The notes under the pieces are model-generated. The model was not told the DNA's origin. It saw only the letters and a list, made by a program, of their open reading frames with translations, and searched no databases. A stretch of DNA of 28,101 nt from positions 1-28,101 of the forward strand of contig CAYJFJ010000016.1 in assembly GCA_964369845.1 (NCBI GenBank), given 5' to 3'. The translations under genes were made by a program, and so were the position numbers. Position 1 is the first letter of the stretch. The number at the start of each line of letters is the position of its first letter. This DNA is from CAKOSP01 sp964369845 (GTDB taxonomy: Bacteria > Bacillota_I > Bacilli_A > RF39 > UBA660). Positions 6,908-14,230 of this stretch are shown here, piece after piece.

Positions 6908-7423
6908 ATGAAAGAAAAGATAAAAGGGTTATTACCATATATTATTATTTTAATTATTGTGGTAATTGTGAGAAGTTTTATTGTAACTCCCGTTAGAGTA
7001 AATGGAACTAGTATGTTTCCTACACTTGAAGCTGGTGATATTTTAATTTTAAATAAACTAGATAAAAATTATGAGCGTTACGATATTGTTGTACTTGATT
7101 CTTCTGTGATAGGTGAGGCCATAATCAAAAGAGTATATGGTTTACCTGGAGAAACTATAAAAATCGAAGAAGGTATTTTATATGTTGATGGTAAGCAAAT
7201 TGAAGATGAATATAATAATGTTTTAAATGATCCTGTATATATTGATAATGATATGAAGGATGTAGAAGAATTTACTTTAGAAGATGATGAATACTTTGTT
7301 TTAGGTGATAATAGATGGGCTTCAAATGATAGCAGATCTTTTGGTCCTGTAACAGAAAATCAAATTGAAGGAACAGCAACATTTAGAGTATATCCATTTA
7401 ATGAATTTGGAAAAACTGAATAA
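6908..7423 (+). CDS. lepB: Type I signal peptidase
   Basis: The 171-residue protein has one N-terminal membrane helix (about 9-26) and the S26 peptidase boxes. NGTSMFPTL carries the nucleophile Ser35, IIKRVYGLPGE carries the general base Lys74, and LGDNRWASNDSRSFG lies near 132-146. It removes signal peptides from exported proteins at the outer face of the membrane. The size is that of Gram-positive SipS-type enzymes. rplS followed by lepB is a common Gram-positive order. There is no ribosome binding site: the bases before the ATG are the pyrimidine-rich tail of the rplS terminator. It may be expressed from read-through or a leaderless start. Confidence 0.93.
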   Translation: MKEKIKGLLPYIIILIIVVIVRSFIVTPVRVNGTSMFPTLEAGDILILNKLDKNYERYDIVVLDSSVIGEAIIKRVYGLPGETIKIEEGILYVDGKQIEDEYNNVLNDPVYIDNDMKDVEEFTLEDDEYFVLGDNRWASNDSRSFGPVTENQIEGTATFRVYPFNEFGKTE

Positions 7424-7444
7424 AAATAAAATTTCAGTTTTTTA
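7411..7444 (+). terminator. Terminator after lepB
   Basis: AAAAACTGAA pairs with TTCAGTTTTT (10 bp) around a 12-base AT loop, ending in T residues. The 5' arm overlaps the end of lepB. Confidence 0.8.
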
Positions 7445-7445
7445 T

Positions 7446-7475
7446 TTGCAATAAATTTATTCTTTATGTTATACT
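7446..7475 (+). promoter_or_regulatory. Promoter of the GT2 glycosyltransferase gene
   Basis: TTGCAA at 7446-7451, 18-base spacer, TATACT at 7470-7475 with upstream TG (7467-7468). Confidence 0.75.
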
Positions 7476-7507
7476 TAAATAGTAACTATATATGATAAAG
7501 GAGTTTT

Positions 7508-8536
7508 ATGAAAAAGAAATATATAACATTTGCGGTACCTAGTTATAACTCAGAGGATTATCTTGAAAGATGTATTGATTCGTTATTACCTGGTGGAGAA
7601 GATGTAGAGATTATTATAGTAAATGATGGTTCTAGTGATGGAACAAAAAAAATAGCTGATAAATATGCTAAAAAATATCCTGAAATAGTAAAGGCTATTC
7701 ATAAAGAAAATGGAGGTCACGGTTCAGGTGTAAATACTGGTATTGAAAACGCAACTGGTATATACTATAAAGTAGTAGATTCAGATGATTGGGTTGATGA
7801 AAAAGCTTATAAAGAATTACTTAAAAATATTAAAGAGGCTGTTGATAAGAAAAAGAATATAGATTTATTTATATCTAATTATGTTTATAATAGATTAGAA
7901 GAAGGTTTAACTAACCCGGTTAATTATAAAAATATATTTAAGCCTAACAAGATATCTACTTGGAGTGATATGGGTAAATTTAATGTTTCTCAGTTTTTGA
8001 TAATGCATGCACTTACTTTTAAAACTGAAATATTAAGAAAAGCAGAAGTTAAACTTCCAGAACATACTTTTTATGTGGATAATATCTTTTCTTATAAACC
8101 ACTTCCGTTTGTTAAAAATATTATGTATTTAGATGTTGATTTTTATCAATATTACATAGGAAGAGAAGATCAATCTGTTAATGAGAAAACTATGGTTAAA
8201 AGAATTGATCAACAGTTTAAAGTTACTAGAATTGTTATGACTGCTCATGATATAGAAAAAATAAGGAAAACCGATGAAGTCTTAGCTAACTATATGGAAA
8301 GATTTGTTTCGATTATGCTTACTATAACATCTGCACTTACTGCACTTGCTAAGACTAAAGAGTCACAACTTGATAGAAAAAAACTTTGGAAGGAATTAAA
8401 AGCTTACGACAAAAAAGTTTATAGAAAAGTTAGATATAGTAAAGTAAATATCGTTACTATTTTACCTAATCCAATCAAAGACTTTTTAATTGCTAAAGGC
8501 TATAAATACGCAAAAAAGAAATATATGTTTGCATAA
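7508..8536 (+). CDS. Family 2 glycosyltransferase
   Basis: The 342-residue protein has a GT-A fold start: TFAVPSYNSEDYLERCIDSL at 7-26, VNDGSSDGT at 38-46, and the metal-binding DSDD at 91-94. It lacks membrane helices, so it acts in the cytoplasm or at the inner membrane face and transfers a sugar from a nucleotide-sugar donor. The acceptor cannot be inferred from sequence. AAAGGAG at 7497-7503 precedes the ATG. It is bracketed by its own promoter and terminator. The next gene makes UDP-galactofuranose, so a role in a galactofuranose-containing wall or capsule polymer is plausible but not shown. Confidence 0.88.
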   Translation: MKKKYITFAVPSYNSEDYLERCIDSLLPGGEDVEIIIVNDGSSDGTKKIADKYAKKYPEIVKAIHKENGGHGSGVNTGIENATGIYYKVVDSDDWVDEKAYKELLKNIKEAVDKKKNIDLFISNYVYNRLEEGLTNPVNYKNIFKPNKISTWSDMGKFNVSQFLIMHALTFKTEILRKAEVKLPEHTFYVDNIFSYKPLPFVKNIMYLDVDFYQYYIGREDQSVNEKTMVKRIDQQFKVTRIVMTAHDIEKIRKTDEVLANYMERFVSIMLTITSALTALAKTKESQLDRKKLWKELKAYDKKVYRKVRYSKVNIVTILPNPIKDFLIAKGYKYAKKKYMFA

Positions 8537-8540
8537 ATGT

Positions 8541-8570
8541 AAAAAACACAAATAAATTTTGTGTTTTTTT
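8541..8570 (+). terminator. Terminator after the GT2 gene
   Basis: AAAAAACACAAA pairs with TTTGTGTTTTTT (12 bp) around TAAAT, ending in a T run. The A run on the 5' side would let it work in both directions. Confidence 0.9.
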
Positions 8571-8588
8571 ATCTAAACATGATATAAT
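8559..8588 (+). promoter_or_regulatory. Promoter of glf
   Basis: Extended -10 TG-A-TATAAT (TATAAT at 8583-8588). The best -35, TTGTGT at 8559-8564 with an 18-base spacer, lies inside the preceding terminator arm. Confidence 0.65.
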
Positions 8589-8614
8589 TATATTGAAAAT
8601 AAGAAAGAGGAATT

Positions 8615-9715
8615 ATGAAAAAATATGACTATTTAGTAGTGGGTGCTGGGCTTTTTGGTTCAATATTTGCTTATGAAATGAATAAAAAGGGAAAGAGTGT
8701 ATTAGTAATAGATAAAAGAAACCATATTGCTGGTAATATTTATACTAAAAGTGTTGAAGGAATAAACGTACATGAATATGGCGCTCATATATTTCATACA
8801 TCTAATAAAAAAGTATGGGATTATATAAATAAGTTTGCTTCTTTTAATAATTATATTAATAGTCCGATTGCAAATTATAAAGGAGAAATTTATAATTTAC
8901 CTTTTAATATGAATACTTTTAATAAAATGTGGGGTGTTATAACTCCAAAAGAAGCGCTAGAAAAAATCGAAGCAGAAAAAGATAAAGCTAGCAGAGAAAT
9001 TAATAATTTAGAAGATCAAGCTATTTCTTTAGTAGGTACTGATATTTATGAAAAATTAATTAAAGGTTATACTGAAAAGCAGTGGGGTAGAAAATGTACT
9101 GAACTTCCTGCGTTTATAATTAAAAGATTACCTGTTAGATTTACTTACGATAATAACTATTTTAACGATACTTATCAAGGAATACCTGTAGGTGGTTATA
9201 CTAGCATATGTGAAAAAATGTTAGAAGGAATTGATGTAAAATTAAATACAGATTATTTTGATGATAGAACGTATTTTGATAATATAGCTAATAAAGTATT
9301 ATTTACCGGTTCGATTGATAAATATTTTGATTATTCTTTAGGAACACTTGAATATAGAAGTGTAAGATTTGATACAAAAGTTTTAAATGAAGAAAACTAT
9401 CAAGGAAATGCTGTTGTTAATTATACTGAAGAAGAAATTCCTTATACTAGAGTTATAGAACACAAACATTTTGAATTTAATCAAGGAGAAAAGACTGTTA
9501 TTAGTTATGAATATAGTGATGAGTGGAATACTGAAAAAGAACCATACTACCCTATAAATGATGAAAAAAATATTGCACTTTATGATAAGTATAAAGAACT
9601 TGCTAATAATAAATCAGATGTTATTTTTGGTGGTAGACTTGGTCATTATAAATATTATGATATGGATAAAGTTATTGAATCTGCTTTAGAGTGTGTATTT
9701 GAGGAAAACAACTAA
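8615..9715 (+). CDS. glf: UDP-galactopyranose mutase
   Basis: The 366-residue flavoprotein begins with an FAD-binding Rossmann motif, VVGAGLFGS at 8-16. It has the GLF-specific stretches NVHEYGAHIFHTSN near 51-64, KGYTEKQWGRKCTELP in the middle and GIPVGGYTSI further on. It interconverts UDP-galactopyranose and UDP-galactofuranose using reduced FAD in the cytoplasm, supplying galactofuranose for surface glycans. Length is normal. The preceding GT2 gene is a candidate user of this sugar. It has its own promoter and a GAGG ribosome site. Confidence 0.95.
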   Translation: MKKYDYLVVGAGLFGSIFAYEMNKKGKSVLVIDKRNHIAGNIYTKSVEGINVHEYGAHIFHTSNKKVWDYINKFASFNNYINSPIANYKGEIYNLPFNMNTFNKMWGVITPKEALEKIEAEKDKASREINNLEDQAISLVGTDIYEKLIKGYTEKQWGRKCTELPAFIIKRLPVRFTYDNNYFNDTYQGIPVGGYTSICEKMLEGIDVKLNTDYFDDRTYFDNIANKVLFTGSIDKYFDYSLGTLEYRSVRFDTKVLNEENYQGNAVVNYTEEEIPYTRVIEHKHFEFNQGEKTVISYEYSDEWNTEKEPYYPINDEKNIALYDKYKELANNKSDVIFGGRLGHYKYYDMDKVIESALECVFEENN

Positions 9716-9725
9716 TAAATTTGAG

Positions 9726-9748
9726 ACTAGAAGTATTTCTAGTTTTTT
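9726..9748 (+). terminator. Terminator after glf
   Basis: ACTAGAA pairs with TTCTAGT around GTAT, followed by a T run. Confidence 0.88.
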
Positions 9749-9749
9749 G

Positions 9750-9778
9750 TTGTTTTAATTTATAAAATATGTTATTAT
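9750..9778 (+). promoter_or_regulatory. Promoter of the gene at 9804
   Basis: TTGTTT at 9750-9755, 17-base spacer, TATTAT at 9773-9778 with upstream TG. GGGGGA near 9793-9798 is the ribosome site. Confidence 0.7.
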
Positions 9779-9803
9779 ATACAGCATTAAGTGGGGGATT
9801 TAT

Positions 9804-10481
9804 ATGTTTAATCATAAAGAAAAAATAGTTAATAATTTAATAATTATAATAATTGTAGCAGCATTTTTATATTCATTACCAGTTGAAATAATTAGATTTG
9901 TTGCAGTAGTTTCATTTACAGTTGCTACTGTATATTTATTTAGAATATATGTTGGTAATAGATTGTATTTTAAAATAGAACATCTTTTAAGAATAAAAAG
10001 AAATGAAGATGCTATTGTACTAGCTATAAAGTATGATAATATTTTTAATTTAAGAAAATACAGAATCATGTGTAAACTTGCGGTTGTTTCTGCAAATTAT
10101 AATATGGGAGAATATCAAAAAGCTTTTAATTATTTAGAAAAAATAGAAATTAATCAATATGATTCTAAATATATTCGTAGTTTATTTTGCTTTAAATGTG
10201 CTGAACTTTATTTTGTTTTAGGCAAAGAAGACGAAGGAGTTATATTTTTTGATGAATATGAAAAAGATATTCTTAATTTGAGAAAATATCTTTTATCTAA
10301 AAATGAAAAAATAGAATTTGATAATATTTTATTATTTATTAATACATATATTAAAATCATTAATAAAAATAAAGAAGTAGTTAATTCTATTTTAAAAGAA
10401 ATTAAGGATACATGGGCTATTAATGATATTGATAAAAGAAATTATAAAATATTAAGTGCAAGAGTAAAAAAAATCAAGTAA
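9804..10481 (+). CDS. Unrecognised membrane protein with helical, TPR-like cytoplasmic domain
   Basis: I do not recognise a named family. Of 225 residues, about 11-50 form one long or two adjacent hydrophobic segments, and the rest is soluble and helical. The segment around residues 88-150 (YNMGEYQKAFNYLEKIE, then AELYFVLGKEDEGVIFFDEYE) has the spacing of tetratricopeptide repeats, which suggests a protein-protein contact surface on the cytoplasmic side. It has its own promoter and terminator, so the neighbours do not tell its role. Confidence 0.7.
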   Translation: MFNHKEKIVNNLIIIIIVAAFLYSLPVEIIRFVAVVSFTVATVYLFRIYVGNRLYFKIEHLLRIKRNEDAIVLAIKYDNIFNLRKYRIMCKLAVVSANYNMGEYQKAFNYLEKIEINQYDSKYIRSLFCFKCAELYFVLGKEDEGVIFFDEYEKDILNLRKYLLSKNEKIEFDNILLFINTYIKIINKNKEVVNSILKEIKDTWAINDIDKRNYKILSARVKKIK

Positions 10482-10501
10482 TTATATTTACTTGATTTTT
10501 T
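10468..10501 (+). terminator. Terminator after the gene at 9804
   Basis: A 14-bp stem (AAAAAATCAAGTAA with TTACTTGATTTTTT) around a 6-base loop ends in T residues. Its 5' arm overlaps the stop codon. Confidence 0.9.
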
Positions 10502-10520
10502 GTGATGTATATGTTACAAT
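10492..10520 (+). promoter_or_regulatory. Promoter of the gene at 10552, nested in the terminator
   Basis: TTGATT at 10492-10497 lies in the 3' arm of the preceding terminator. After 17 bases TACAAT follows at 10515-10520 with upstream TG. Confidence 0.7.
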
Positions 10521-10551
10521 ATTTAAGTTATTTGTATAACAAGGGGGAAAA

Positions 10552-11280
10552 ATGAAATTAAAAATAGTAAAAGATGAACTTGGTATAGTTCCAAATGAAT
10601 GTGAAATTGAACATTTAAAAATTAGTCATTTTGCTGACTTAAATAAATTAGATGAAATTATGAAGGCAAAAATTTCTTGTGAAATGAATATAAGAGATGC
10701 TAGGAATGAATTTACACCATTTTCTGCTTATATAATTAATCTGAAATTTAAAAAGTATTTTAAAGGATTTGATATGAGATTAAATTATTCAAATATTTTT
10801 AATGTATTAAATTCACAAGAAAATTTGTTAACAAAATTCGTAAACAATAATGTATATAATCAAGAAGAGAATAATAATGAAGCTGTTATTATGTCTTATA
10901 AAAAGTTTCTTTCTGTTTATAGACCTTTGGCGAAATTTTCTGATGAGGTTTCTAGTCAATTAGATTTATTTGAAGATGTAGAAAAAGTAAGAAGTCTAAC
11001 TCCAAAAGAAGTAAATAGAAATAAAGAATTATGGACTTTATTTGAAGATATGGTTTATTACACTGTTGATGATGAATGGGGTTATAGCTATAAAGATAAA
11101 TATTTCGAGTATAAAGAAATGGTAACTAAGTATATATATATGACTTATATTACACCTTTAGTAGCGGACTTTGAAATTAATGATGTAGAAAAAGAAATGT
11201 TAGTTTCGATGATGAATACTGAAGACGCTAAAGATATAATGTTAGACTTTATAGATAGTACTAAAAATATGAATAGATAA
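10552..11280 (+). CDS. Unrecognised 242-residue soluble protein
   Basis: I do not recognise this protein. It is soluble, acidic and rich in Asn, Lys and Glu, with no signal peptide, membrane helix or obvious catalytic motif. The second half (about residues 150-240) is predicted helical and includes the aromatic patch DDEWGYSYKDKYFEYKE. A strong AGGGGG-type ribosome site lies before the ATG at 10552, and the gene has its own promoter and terminator. It is therefore a stand-alone unit, and the context gives no clue. Confidence 0.65.
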   Translation: MKLKIVKDELGIVPNECEIEHLKISHFADLNKLDEIMKAKISCEMNIRDARNEFTPFSAYIINLKFKKYFKGFDMRLNYSNIFNVLNSQENLLTKFVNNNVYNQEENNNEAVIMSYKKFLSVYRPLAKFSDEVSSQLDLFEDVEKVRSLTPKEVNRNKELWTLFEDMVYYTVDDEWGYSYKDKYFEYKEMVTKYIYMTYITPLVADFEINDVEKEMLVSMMNTEDAKDIMLDFIDSTKNMNR

Positions 11281-11302
11281 ACACTACTTGTGGTGTTTTT
11301 TT
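11280..11302 (+). terminator. Terminator after the gene at 10552
   Basis: AACACTA pairs with TGGTGTT around CTTG, followed by seven T. The hairpin begins at the last base of the stop codon. Confidence 0.88.
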
Positions 11303-11317
11303 ATTTTGTGTTATAAT
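11288..11317 (+). promoter_or_regulatory. Promoter of the dCMP deaminase-qng1 pair
   Basis: Extended -10 TG-T-TATAAT (TATAAT at 11312-11317). The weak -35 TTGTGG (11288-11293, 18-base spacer) lies in the terminator hairpin. The leader is very short, and GAGG at 11323-11326 precedes the ATG. Confidence 0.65.
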
Positions 11318-11334
11318 AATTTTGAGGTTATATC

Positions 11335-11823
11335 ATGACGAGAATGGATAAAAATAATTATTATTTAGATTTAGCAGAAGTTGCTTCCAGTAGAGCAACT
11401 TGTCTAAGAAGGAAATTTGGAGCAATAATTGTGAAAAATGATGAAGTTATCTCTACTGGATATGTTGGTGCTCCAAGAGATAGAAAAAATTGTTCAGATT
11501 TATCTTTTTGTAAAAGAGAAAAACTAGAAATTCCTAGAGGTGAGAGGTATGAACTTTGTAGAAGTGTTCATGCTGAGCAGAATGCTATTATTAGTGCGGA
11601 GAGAAAAAACATGATAGATTCTACCATGTATTTAGTAGGTATTGAAATTCCAAGTGGTGATTATGTGCAAAATGCTAATCCATGTGCTCTTTGCAAAAGA
11701 ATGATCATTAACTCTGGTATTAAAAATGTTATAATTAGAGAAACAAAAGATCTTTATAGAGAAATAATGGTTAATGAATTTATTGAAAATGACGAAAGTT
11801 TAGAAAACGTCACTGGGTATTAA
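11335..11823 (+). CDS. Deoxycytidylate (dCMP) deaminase family protein
   Basis: The 162-residue protein carries the zinc deaminase motifs: HAE at 79-81 (His79 zinc ligand, Glu81 proton shuttle) and PCALC at 116-120 (Cys117 and Cys120 ligands). The overall pattern, including YVGAPRDRKNC and RSVHAEQNAI, fits dCMP deaminases of the ComEB type. These turn dCMP into dUMP for thymidylate synthesis. The ATG at 11335 is preferred over 11344 because of the spacing to GAGG. The queuosine-salvage gene starts 22 bases after its stop without a promoter between, so the two form an operon. Confidence 0.88.
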   Translation: MTRMDKNNYYLDLAEVASSRATCLRRKFGAIIVKNDEVISTGYVGAPRDRKNCSDLSFCKREKLEIPRGERYELCRSVHAEQNAIISAERKNMIDSTMYLVGIEIPSGDYVQNANPCALCKRMIINSGIKNVIIRETKDLYREIMVNEFIENDESLENVTGY

Positions 11824-11845
11824 TTAGAAGTGAAAGGAAGTAATA

Positions 11846-12751
11846 ATGCAAATTAAATTTAATGAAATTTTGGATAGTGCACATTATGTTAGTAAAAATA
11901 GTAAAGACGTTTTTATTGATTATGATAACTTGTATAATATAATCCAAAGTGGTGTTTTTTCAAATAATAAACACTGGTTAGAGGAAAATCCTTTTGATAT
12001 TTTATCACTAAATACAGAAGATTTAGTTCAACTGCTCTTAGTATATCATTCAGTTGGTTTTTGCTACTGGAAAGAACCAAAGTGGGAAGTTTTAATAGAT
12101 AATATTAAATATGATGGCGCCTTTGCAATGCTTGGTTTACTTGTTACTAGATTTAAAAAAGATAATTCAATGCTATCAGAAGAAGAGTTCAAAAAACTTA
12201 TTAAAAGTGAAAACGAAATTCCACTACTTCGTTATCGACTTGAAAATTTAAATTTGATAGAAAATAATTTTTACTATAATACAAAAGAGTTAACTACAGA
12301 TACTGAATTATTTTCTTACATATTAAATAAATATAACTATTTTAATGATTTTTCTACTTTTGATGGAACAAAAATATATTTTTATAAATTAGCTCAGTTA
12401 CTTGTTTCAGATATTTTACATGTTAGAAAATTTAAAGAAAATATAGATGTAGATTATAATAATTTAATAGGCTGTGCTGATTATAAAATCCCTCAAGTTT
12501 TAAATTGTTATAATATACTTAAATATAGCAGTAATCTTGAAAATATACTTGAATCTAAAGAAGAAATTATGGCCGGTTCTAGTTTCGAAATTGAAATTAG
12601 AGCTAATACTTTAGTAGTTATTGATGAAATATACAAGAAGTTGAATAAAACTATTCCTAGAATAGAAATTAATGATTTGATTTGGCTTTTAGGTCAAAAT
12701 AAAACTAAAATGACTAAGTTATATCACCGCACTTTTACTAATTTTTATTAA
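11846..12751 (+). CDS. qng1: Queuosine-5'-phosphate N-glycosylase/hydrolase, Qng1 (DUF2419) family
   Basis: The 301-residue protein shows the ordered signatures of the DUF2419/Qng1 family. These are NPFD and the GFCYWKEPKW block at 71-80, FDGTKIYFYKLAQLLVSDI at 172-190, the ADYKIPQVL block at 211-219, FEIEIRANTLVVIDEI at 247-262, and INDLIWLLGQN with the terminal LYHRTFTNFY. Family members release the free base queuine from queuosine 5'-phosphate so that it can be put into tRNA. The conserved acidic ADY motif is at the active site in characterised members. The family is best known from eukaryotes and a few bacteria. AAAGGAAG at 11833-11840 precedes the ATG. It shares a transcript with the dCMP deaminase. 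Confidence 0.88.
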   Translation: MQIKFNEILDSAHYVSKNSKDVFIDYDNLYNIIQSGVFSNNKHWLEENPFDILSLNTEDLVQLLLVYHSVGFCYWKEPKWEVLIDNIKYDGAFAMLGLLVTRFKKDNSMLSEEEFKKLIKSENEIPLLRYRLENLNLIENNFYYNTKELTTDTELFSYILNKYNYFNDFSTFDGTKIYFYKLAQLLVSDILHVRKFKENIDVDYNNLIGCADYKIPQVLNCYNILKYSSNLENILESKEEIMAGSSFEIEIRANTLVVIDEIYKKLNKTIPRIEINDLIWLLGQNKTKMTKLYHRTFTNFY

Positions 12752-12774
12752 TAGTTATGTATAGCTACTGTGAT

Positions 12775-12799
12775 AGATAATCTAATTATTTATCTTTTT
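12775..12799 (+). terminator. Probable terminator after qng1
   Basis: AGATAA pairs with TTATCT around a 9-base loop, followed by TTTTT. The stem is short and AT-rich, so moderate strength. Confidence 0.6.
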
Positions 12800-12800
12800 A

Positions 12801-12809
12801 TGCTATAAT
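12801..12809 (+). promoter_or_regulatory. Extended -10 promoter of the HExxH-phosphatase pair
   Basis: TG-C-TATAAT with TATAAT at 12804-12809. No recognisable -35. Confidence 0.65.
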
Positions 12810-12824
12810 ATTTGTGGTGGTAAT

Positions 12825-13562
12825 ATGGAAAATTATATAAAAAGCTTATTAAATATTTTACATTTTAAAGAAGATAGAATTAATAAGGAAGACATTACAG
12901 AAATTTTAAATAAACTTATGCCTTTATTTGGAATAATGGGTTATGAAATTGTTTTTGAACTAGGTGGAACTAATTCATGTGACATTATTAATAAAATGAT
13001 AGTAATTGACTTTGATGAATTAAATGAATTATCTAAAATAAAAAATGCTGGTGAATATAATATTTTTGTTTTAGAAGTTTTAATTCATGAATTAATACAT
13101 ATAGATAATTTTAATGAAATATTTAAAAATACTAAATACAAAGAGATACTAACTTTTTTGCATAAAGATTCTATAGGTTATATTAATGCACAAACTGAAG
13201 AAGAAAAAAATTACTATTTAAGAGAAATAAATTCGAAAAATAATAAAAATATTTATTCAATTCATGAAAGAATTACAAATATTAAAACTAATGAATTACT
13301 TTTAATGTGCTGTGATGATAACGTTTTATTAAAAGAATACTTTAAAAAAAGTTTGAATAATCATATCACTAGTGGTTATTTCTTTAATAGAAAAAGGACA
13401 AATATAAAATCTATTTTTGAACATTATTATGGAGTTGATGATTTTAAATTTGACGATTATTATTCTAGAATATTATTTGGTCTTGAAATTAACTTAGAAG
13501 ATGAATCTAAATTAGTAACTTTAATTGAGCCTATAAAAGAAGTGATGCGACCTAGATTTTAG
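12825..13562 (+). CDS. Unrecognised protein with HExxH zinc-peptidase motif
   Basis: The 245-residue protein contains VLIHELIHIDN, where His88, Glu89 and His92 form a zincin HExxH motif inside a hydrophobic helix. A helix with ERITNIKTNE at about 148-157 could supply a third glutamate ligand as in gluzincins. There is no signal peptide, so it would work in the cytoplasm. Outside the motif I cannot place it in a family. Small cytoplasmic zincins of this kind include phage and toxin-antitoxin-linked ImmA-like peptidases, but no partner regulator gene is adjacent. It probably shares a transcript with the following phosphatase gene, 43 bases downstream. Confidence 0.7.
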   Translation: MENYIKSLLNILHFKEDRINKEDITEILNKLMPLFGIMGYEIVFELGGTNSCDIINKMIVIDFDELNELSKIKNAGEYNIFVLEVLIHELIHIDNFNEIFKNTKYKEILTFLHKDSIGYINAQTEEEKNYYLREINSKNNKNIYSIHERITNIKTNELLLMCCDDNVLLKEYFKKSLNNHITSGYFFNRKRTNIKSIFEHYYGVDDFKFDDYYSRILFGLEINLEDESKLVTLIEPIKEVMRPRF

Positions 13563-13605
13563 AATAACAATGTAATATATATAAGAGAAAATAGAAGGAG
13601 GATAT

Positions 13606-14148
13606 ATGATTTATATAGTAAGGCATGGACAAACTGATTGGAATGTTGAAAACAGATTTCAAGGTCAAGCAAATATTGATGTAAATGGTAAAGGGATAGA
13701 GCAAGCAAAGGTGTGCAAAGAAAAATTGAAATTCATTAATTTTGATACAGTATATTCTAGTCCTTTAGCTAGAGCTAAAACAACGGCTGAAATTATTACT
13801 GATCACGATATAATTTTCGATGATAGATTAAAAGAAAGATTTAATGGAGCTTTAGAAGGTCGAGATAAAACTATGTATAAAAAAAATATTAATTTTTATA
13901 CTCTAGAGGAGAATGTTTATAATGTTGAACCATTTTCAAAATATAAAAATAGAATATATGATTTTTTAGATGATATACTAACTAATTATGATAGTGAAAA
14001 TATATTAATTGTTACACATTCGGTAGTTGGTATTATGATAAGATGTTATTTTGAAGGTGAACCAGAAAACTGTGATTATGAAAGTTATAAACTAGGAAAT
14101 GCTGAAGTTATAAAATATGATTATCAAAGAAAACTAGCTAAAAAATAA
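13606..14148 (+). CDS. Histidine phosphatase (phosphoglycerate-mutase-like) family protein
   Basis: The 180-residue protein starts with the RHG motif IVRHGQTDWN (Arg6, His7 as phosphate-accepting residue). It also has SSPLARAKTTAEI with Arg56, an acidic LEGRD block near 83-87, and THSVVG with the second His138. Such enzymes remove phosphate from sugars, nucleotides or cofactors; the substrate is not readable. It lacks the insertions of true glycolytic mutase. A very strong AGAAGGAGG ribosome site lies at 13593-13601. Confidence 0.88.
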   Translation: MIYIVRHGQTDWNVENRFQGQANIDVNGKGIEQAKVCKEKLKFINFDTVYSSPLARAKTTAEIITDHDIIFDDRLKERFNGALEGRDKTMYKKNINFYTLEENVYNVEPFSKYKNRIYDFLDDILTNYDSENILIVTHSVVGIMIRCYFEGEPENCDYESYKLGNAEVIKYDYQRKLAKK

Positions 14149-14197
14149 TTCGTGAAATTTCAAAAATAATATTTTTACTAGATTATTTATTTAATTA

Positions 14198-14206
14198 TGT
14201 TATAAT
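14198..14206 (+). promoter_or_regulatory. Extended -10 promoter of the acyltransferase gene
   Basis: TG-T-TATAAT with TATAAT at 14201-14206. No convincing -35 or preceding terminator in 14149-14190, though AT-rich hairpins are possible. Confidence 0.65.
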
Positions 14207-14230
14207 TTATATGCAAAGTAGAGGTAACAA

